From NCBI GenBank assembly GCA_911728435.2, contig OU452198.1, forward strand, positions 1,860,001 to 1,924,000: a stretch of DNA of 64,000 bases. Direction: 5' to 3'. Below, piece by piece: positions 58,550 to 64,000 of this stretch. The position numbers were made by a program, and so were the translations under genes. The stretch is from Apoderus coryli (taxonomy: Eukaryota; Arthropoda; Insecta; Coleoptera; Attelabidae). A model generated the notes under the pieces. The model made no database searches, was not told the DNA's origin, and worked only from the letters and a program-made list of their open reading frames with translations. The first letter of the stretch is position 1; each line of letters begins with the position of its first letter.

Positions 58550-59229
58550 CAACTTTTATAATACAAGAAACATCTACTGGGGTAGAATATTCTGCAACAG
58601 TAAGTGATAGTCATGAAACACCTAAAGAGCCGAAGAACCTTCTGTTATAACTGAAGTGCCAATACGGAACAATCAACGGATATTGCAGAATCTGAATTAT
58701 CAAAGGAAACTAAACCGTCAGTTACAGAAATGAGTAAACAGAAACGATCAGTTACTGAGATCCTAACCACTGAAATATCCACGGAACCTAGTGTTGAATT
58801 TTCGGCAACTGAAAACAATGAAATTGCTAAGGAATCTCAAGGAGCAGCTCGTACTGAACCCTCAATAAGTGAACTGTACAACATTTGCCTGGCGTTGAAA
58901 TATCTAAGGAGAAACTGTGTCACCACTTGCTGACCCCACTGCAACTGAAAAAATTGAGAAACCCACCTCCTAAATAGACTAGTTCTGAAGCTCCAACAGA
59001 ATCTTCTACTAAAGATACGGAATCAGCATTAAACGAAAGTTCCAAACCATCATTCACGGATTGAATTATTTTGCAGCCACCAACAGCTTCAGAAATATCA
59101 GTTAAAGAAGCAGAACCAGGTCTAACCGAAAGCAGACAACCGTTTAGAGAGCCAGAACTTATTTTCTTACGTGCAACTTTAATTGCAAGTTTCTCTATTT
59201 CTGTAGTAATATTAGTAAAATTATTTCAC
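58550..59229 (+). pseudogene. Thr/Ser/Glu-rich protein with C-terminal membrane segment, decayed
   Basis: Across three frames the strand reads a low-complexity acidic repeat region: SELSKETKPSVTEM, KRSVTEILTTEISTEPSVEF, ESQGAARTEPSISEL, ADPTATEKIEKPTS, APTESSTKDTESALNESS, SEISVKEAEPGLTESRQPF, then FLRATLIASFSISVVILVKL as a probable membrane helix and a stop. The T-E-x-S/P spacing of roughly 10-12 residues suggests a mucin-like or cell-surface protein. Several stops and two frame changes. I do not recognise the parent gene. Confidence 0.45.
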
Positions 59230-60229
59230 TAAATCTTTCGTGTGTCAATTGTATATTAAACTTAAACTAACTTCGTTCCAACTTCTGTTTAATATAATAT
59301 AGAAGCGTTTATCCTGGTTATTCTTTAATTTAAATTTCGCAACTCTATAGAAACTTTTAATCATTTTAAAAGCAATTTACTCCATTGAATGAAGCACAGT
59401 ATCTAATTTCCATTGTTTACCATACACTTTTCCATAAGATTATTAACCCGGCTAGGCGAGCTCGCACACAACTTAAATTTGAGTCTATCTTTCAAATCTA
59501 GAAGGAACGGAAGAGATTTTCAATCGTACAACGACAATTTCTGGATGCTTAAAACAAAAAGTTACCACCGAGTGCAACTTATTGCGTTATTAAGTTTTGG
59601 AAAAGACAGTTTCTGTGTAACGTCTACTAAGTAATTCGTAAATCTAATTAATTCCTGGGGCAATTACAATATTCACAAGATATGTGCAGCAAAAATATCC
59701 AGATTGGTTTGTTAGATGTACAGGGTGTTCTATGGTGACGACCCATTAGAATATTTGAGAGACTACCTTGAATTGAATTTTGAAAATTTCAGTATCTGTG
59801 TTGCTTAATATGGTCTACTCAAATAACATAATAGCAACCACATAACACTTCCGGTTATACCGGAAGTTGATGGCGGCTTTGTTATTTTAAATAGAACACC
59901 CTACATATTATTACATTTTTGGATTCTACGTAATATTTTAGACATGTTTCATGTATCATGTCCTATCTTCAAGTCCAGCCGTTTTGTGAAGTATATTAAG
60001 ATTTATGTCAAAATTGACATTTTAAGCATAAATATTAAAGACATTTTTTTCTCATAATGAAGTCTTTGTTAATTATTTTGCATGCGTTTTACTGTAAAGT
60101 AAGGTGTCCGTTTTCCGATTCCATAAAATATTTTTAGATTTATTCATACAGGATGGTCAAAAAACTGTACTGAAAACGATGTTAGAAAAACAGTTAAAAG
60201 TGAATTTTTTCACAAGGAACAGGTAGGTA
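59230..60229. other. No gene; small MITE
   Basis: Contains the element at 59719-59905 and otherwise AT-rich non-coding sequence. Confidence 0.45.
59719..59905. mobile_element. TACAGGGTG-ended MITE
   Basis: Starts TACAGGGTGTTCTAT and ends with the inverted ATAGAACACCCTACA; 187 bases, non-coding. Confidence 0.65.
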
Positions 60230-62140
60230 TACAGGGTGAACTATCACTCAGTACAAAAATTTTAACTGGAAGTAGAGAAAAATAAGATTTAACAGAATCG
60301 CCTTTCAAAAAATTTCCAACATTTTTATTAAGGCTGAAAACTATTTTTTTGTAAATTATATTAAACTCTCTTTTGACGACGCCTATGACCGCCTGCCCAA
60401 CTAAGTTTAAATTTGACATTAGTTTAAAGGTTATTATATAGCGACATGTTGCCAAGTGTATCGATTTATCGAGCATTTATAGTAAAAAATTTATTTAGAA
60501 AATGTAGATGATTATGTGACTTCAATCATGCGAAATATTAAATATGATGTTAGCACCTACGTTTTCGATATGTCTAACAAGCCATAGAATGATTTTTGAC
60601 TTTCCTGGGGACCGCTTGGTTTACCTCGTTCACTCTTCTTATTTAATGTTAGGTACTCAGCGCGACGACCACGACAAGGTGGATCCCCTCTGTCAGGAAA
60701 ACCTCAAAGGGTAACAAAAACACACAAATGCAAATAACTTTAGCACTTCAAGGCACTACAACAGCAAATGTTCAACTTTATTTACGCACTTAATCACTGA
60801 ACTTCGGCTACATGCAAAAACATTATTGCGGATTTGATTTGATTCGCTGCCCCTCAATTTGTAGACGTAACTGCCGTTAATCACCAATCTCGTTTCATAC
60901 ACAATAGTCTTCATGTTGATCCAAAATTATTATTATTTTACATTCATAGGAACTTCTTGCTCATCACTCATCACAATAATAATATGTAGGCCTACAATCT
61001 ATACCGTAAATTGTTGTGAAAACGATAATCCATGCTTCAAATTGATTCTTAAAGATACGCTAATTCGGCAGTTCACTTTCATCACAAAATTTAAACAAAC
61101 AAATAAAAAATACAGTTAATAATTTTACGGTATAAACCTGCATTAGAATCTGATAAATATTTTGGGAATTTGTTTTTGCAAAGCAGCAATTTTATTATTA
61201 ACAAAATCTTTACTGTTAATAGCAAAAAATAACAACAACCAACTTGTGTAAATGAAATGAAATGAAAACTAAAACAAGTCAAATTCACGCCATGACCGAT
61301 TATAACCGGTTTAACTTGTTACATTCACGCGACCCCCGTTATTGGCGGTTCCACTATGATGACGTCACGAAAAAGACCATCATGACATTATAACAGCTAA
61401 CATACACATGTTAGCTGTGACATTATATTTTCTTTGCGGTTTCAGGTTTCACAAGAGTCCGAAACCGTCAGAAACAGTCGGGATTCTGCGCAAACCAATG
61501 ATGTGACATGATCACCTACGGCTCATCTCACTTGATTTTTTTTTTTTTTGTAAAAGGAACCTGAAACTCAACATTGTCATTCGCTAATTTGCGCTTAATT
61601 TTTCACGTAACTAGATTTGTTTTCATAGGCTTCGAAACTGTCAGAAACAGTATGGGTTCTGCGCATAACGTTGTTGACACGCGGTGTAGTTGATTTGCGC
61701 AGAACAGAGACTTTTTCTGACGATTTCAAAAGCCTGTGAAAACAAACCTAGTTACCTGAAAAATGAAGCGCAAATTAGCTAATGATAATGTTCATGAAAG
61801 GCTTTTTCGTGACGACACCATAGTGAACCCGGCAATAACCGGGGTCGCGTGAATGCAAAAAGTTAAACCGTTTATAACCGGTTATAATCGATCATGGCGT
61901 GAATTCGACTGATGTTTTAGTTTTCAGGAAATTGTGAACTGTCAAATATCTTTTGTATGCACTAGTTAGTTGTTGTTATTTTTTGCTTTAAGATTTCGTT
62001 AATAATAAAATTGCCGCTTTGCAAGTGTAAGATTATTAACCGTATTTTTTATTTGTTTCAATAGGTAAACACTTATCTATGATTTGTTTGTGATGAAAGT
62101 GAACGGCGGAAACATTTTACGGTTGGAGGCCTACATATTA

Positions 62141-62842
62141 GAGAGTTCTTTTGACGCCTACTCCGCTATTACCGGAACGTTATCTGTCAAAATTGTTCAC
62201 GCTAACGCTATTTCGGTTACCGTATTCCGTTATGTAGCGAAAGTTACCGTATAATTTACCGTAACTCTATTTAGTGTCAATACTGTCAAAACTGACAAAA
62301 ATGTGTAAATTTCATAACCCCAAACAACAAATTGTGATATTAATAAAATTCAATTACATATTATAAGTTTATAACTGCCTAAAAACATTCATTCAGGAAA
62401 ATAAAAAACCGAACCCCTACGAGGATACATCCAGGTGGGTAGTCTTGAAACAAACGTAAATGAGAAATGCAGAAAAAATTTTTACTATAAGAGCAAGAGC
62501 AATAAAGAAGCATATAGATTTAACCTACACCTTCTGCACCATGATTTAATATATTGAGTATAACAACATCCTCAAACTCGTCCATGTTTAGGCCTTCCAA
62601 AATTGCCACGTCCAATATTTCTTCCATTATTTAAAAATATGTATAAATGATAAAACATAAATCACAACCTTTCTATTTTATATAAATCACTCTTGTTGCA
62701 GAAATTATAAAAGTGAGGTTACCATTTCCTTTACGTAGGGTTACGACGTTGTTTACTAAAGAACTCTTCCGATAGTCCGACTTTACCGTATAGTGCCCGT
62801 AACGGAACCGTATTTTTCCGTGAACAAATCAAAAGAACTCTC
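62141..62842. mobile_element. Nested TA-flanked element
   Basis: Ends GAGAGTTCTTTTGA and its exact inverse, flanked by TA. Both subterminal regions hold several TTACCGTA-type motifs. It splits the right arm of the palindrome: TAATATGTAGGCCT lies on one side and ATTATTATTGTGATGAG on the other, and these are contiguous in the left arm near 60970. Confidence 0.75.
62520..62627 (-). CDS. Small open frame, possible transposase N-terminus
   Basis: 35 codons: MEEILDVAILEGLNMDEFED then VVILNILNHGAEGVG. An acidic start of this type occurs at the N-terminus of some PIF/Harbinger transposases, but it is too short for a firm call. It lies in the nested element and may be its only coding remnant. Confidence 0.3.
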   Translation of the reverse strand: MEEILDVAILEGLNMDEFEDVVILNILNHGAEGVG

Positions 62843-63284
62843 TATTATTATTGTGATGAGCGAGAAGTTTCTGTTGTAAAACATGAACGGTTTATGTAAA
62901 ATAATAATAATTTTAGTGATTAAGTGCGTAAATAAAGTGAAGTTAACGGTGGCTTATTCGAACATTTGGTTCTCTCCCTACGCGATATGTCGTTGTAAAA
63001 ATAACCGATTTGTGTTTGCGGCTTTTGTTATTAGTGTAGTTGTTCAATATGCGAAAATATCCTTTTAGGAAGTATTTTAATTATTATTATTAACAATACT
63101 GTTCATTTTCCTATTGAAAAATGGTTGTCATAGGCGCCGATTTACCGGGGAAAAACGTGGATTTGCCCCATTTTGTAAACATCGAATAAAAATTCCGAAC
63201 CAAATTTTTTATAGTTTTTCATGCTTCTCTGAGCACATGGTTAAAATTTTTGTACTGAGTGATAATTCACCCTGTATATACCTA

Positions 63285-64000
63285 TACAGGGTGATTCATT
63301 ATGGTTGCAACAAACGAAAACTGGAGATTGCTTAAAGTGATTTAAGCATTTTTTGCCAAATTTAGTAGTCAAATTAACTTTCTTGTTCATTTCTCAAAAA
63401 GCTAACCGATTTCGACAAAATTTGACATGCATTTGGGGACCGATAATCTAAAATAATCTGTATTATTTTGGCTTTCATGAACTGTTCATTGGCAATAGGG
63501 GGCATTTGGGTAAATTTTACACATAAATTAATTAAAGACAGCTTTGACAAGCTTCATTATTTTAAATTATTACTTTTTTAAAAAGAGCAACTTATAAGCT
63601 ACAAAAAAGTGAATTACGTCGATGTTGTGATTTCTACCATTTTTATGGAAACCGATAAATTGCAAGTTAATGGTAGATTTAAATCAAAATAAGGTTTACC
63701 AGAAAACCAAATGAAAAATCAAAGTTGCCATGGAAAACGAATGCCGCAAGAATAAAAAAACTTTGACAGCAACAAATTTAAATTATTTAAAATTGTTTTA
63801 TTATTTCGTAGTTGTTTTTAATATTGCGAATGTTTTTTTCTAAATTAAAATGACCTTTTCAATTGAAGAATGTTTGTGTAATGCAAATGCAAGAGCAGCG
63901 GCCAGAGAATACCAAATTAGTTATCCTAATAGACGTCATCCTTATCACAAAACATGGACGGCTACATTTTACAGGCTTAGAACGGTAAAGAGCATTTTAC
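63285..64000 (+). mobile_element. Mariner element, 5' part (runs off the window)
   Basis: Starts TACAGGGTGATTCATTATGG, eight bases after the end of the previous element. About 560 bases of untranslated sequence, matching 56613-56130 in reverse, precede the transposase gene. Lacks a segment present in the copies at 17.5 and 56.5 kb. Confidence 0.8.
63850..64000 (+). CDS. Mariner transposase, N-terminus (partial)
   Basis: Reads MTFSIEECLCNANARAAARE then YQISYPNRRHPYHKTWTATF, open to the window end. N.RAA...Y...YPNRR.P is the DUF4817-type helix-turn-helix found at the N-terminus of DD41D mariner transposases. Relatives usually have some ten more residues between IEE and the NA box, so this copy may carry a small deletion. 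Cannot tell whether the rest is intact. Confidence 0.75.
   Translation, partial: MTFSIEECLCNANARAAAREYQISYPNRRHPYHKTWTATFYRLRTVKSIL

Larger units (their letters stand above)
60230..63276. mobile_element. Mariner-like 3.0-kb element made of a giant palindrome
   Basis: Inverted ends 60230-60266 and 63240-63276 (TACAGGGTGAACTATCACTC.., one mismatch in 37) are flanked by TA. Most of the inside is a large imperfect palindrome: the left arm (about 60700-61690) matches the right arm (about 61695-63040) in reverse, with the centre near 61692. The right arm is interrupted by a second element (62141-62842) and the left arm has extra stretches. No transposase is recognisable. A solo end of the same family is at 31213-31274. 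Confidence 0.7.

Noticed and set aside
60210..60476. 88-codon open frame on the minus strand
   Set aside because: Overlaps the element's terminal repeat and shows no known motif.

Overview
The window is AT-rich nuclear DNA of an animal, most likely an insect. Introns with GT..AG sites, mariner transposases with DUF4817-type N-termini, jockey/CR1-like and LOA/R1-like non-LTR retrotransposons, pogo, PIF/Harbinger and piggyBac fragments and tyrosine-recombinase (Crypton-like) elements all fit. I see no bacterial operons, ribosome binding sites, CRISPR arrays, tRNA or rRNA genes. Almost everything is mobile-element debris, much of it broken or nested.

Left third (1-28 kb): a Crypton-like recombinase tail; a 2.08-kb DD41D mariner with 332-bp inverted repeats; a reverse transcriptase fragment; two pogo-type remnants; a mariner fragment; reverse transcriptase fragments on both strands (9.0-9.8, 12.9-15.5 and 18.6-20.3 kb); a hAT-like remnant with repeated 12-bp palindromes; a PHD-finger ORF1-type retrotransposon protein; a piggyBac fragment; an unclassified repeat family with internal repeats and a GTCT microsatellite; and a rearranged LOA/R1-like reverse transcriptase region.

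Middle (28-48 kb): a reverse transcriptase 3' half, a foldback element with a ribozyme-like motif in each arm, one probable host exon at 37.6 kb, and the most notable object, an intact eight-exon, 521-residue gene on the minus strand (40812-46805). All its splice phases agree. It encodes an N-terminal SAM domain and resembles SAMD3-like proteins. It lies inside a 7.5-kb unit whose ends are 21-bp inverted repeats with dense subterminal copies of a TCAATTTGA-type motif. This looks like a large DNA transposon, or a captured gene, rather than an ordinary locus.

Right third (48-64 kb): two more Crypton-like recombinase copies, mariner remnants of several families, a 1.75-kb element packed with AACGTTTT-type motifs, an internally deleted PIF/Harbinger element with TTA target duplications, a GC-rich island, a Thr/Ser/Glu-rich pseudogene with a membrane tail, and a 3.0-kb mariner-like element that is mostly one huge palindrome interrupted by a second element. 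The window ends inside a new mariner transposase gene.

Across the window, nine copies of a CTGANGA - hairpin - GAAAC motif occur in otherwise different sequences. In several of them the bases flanking the motif can pair as stem I of a hammerhead ribozyme, and stem III is a short palindrome (CATG or CTAG). This suggests a dispersed family of hammerhead-bearing retroelements.
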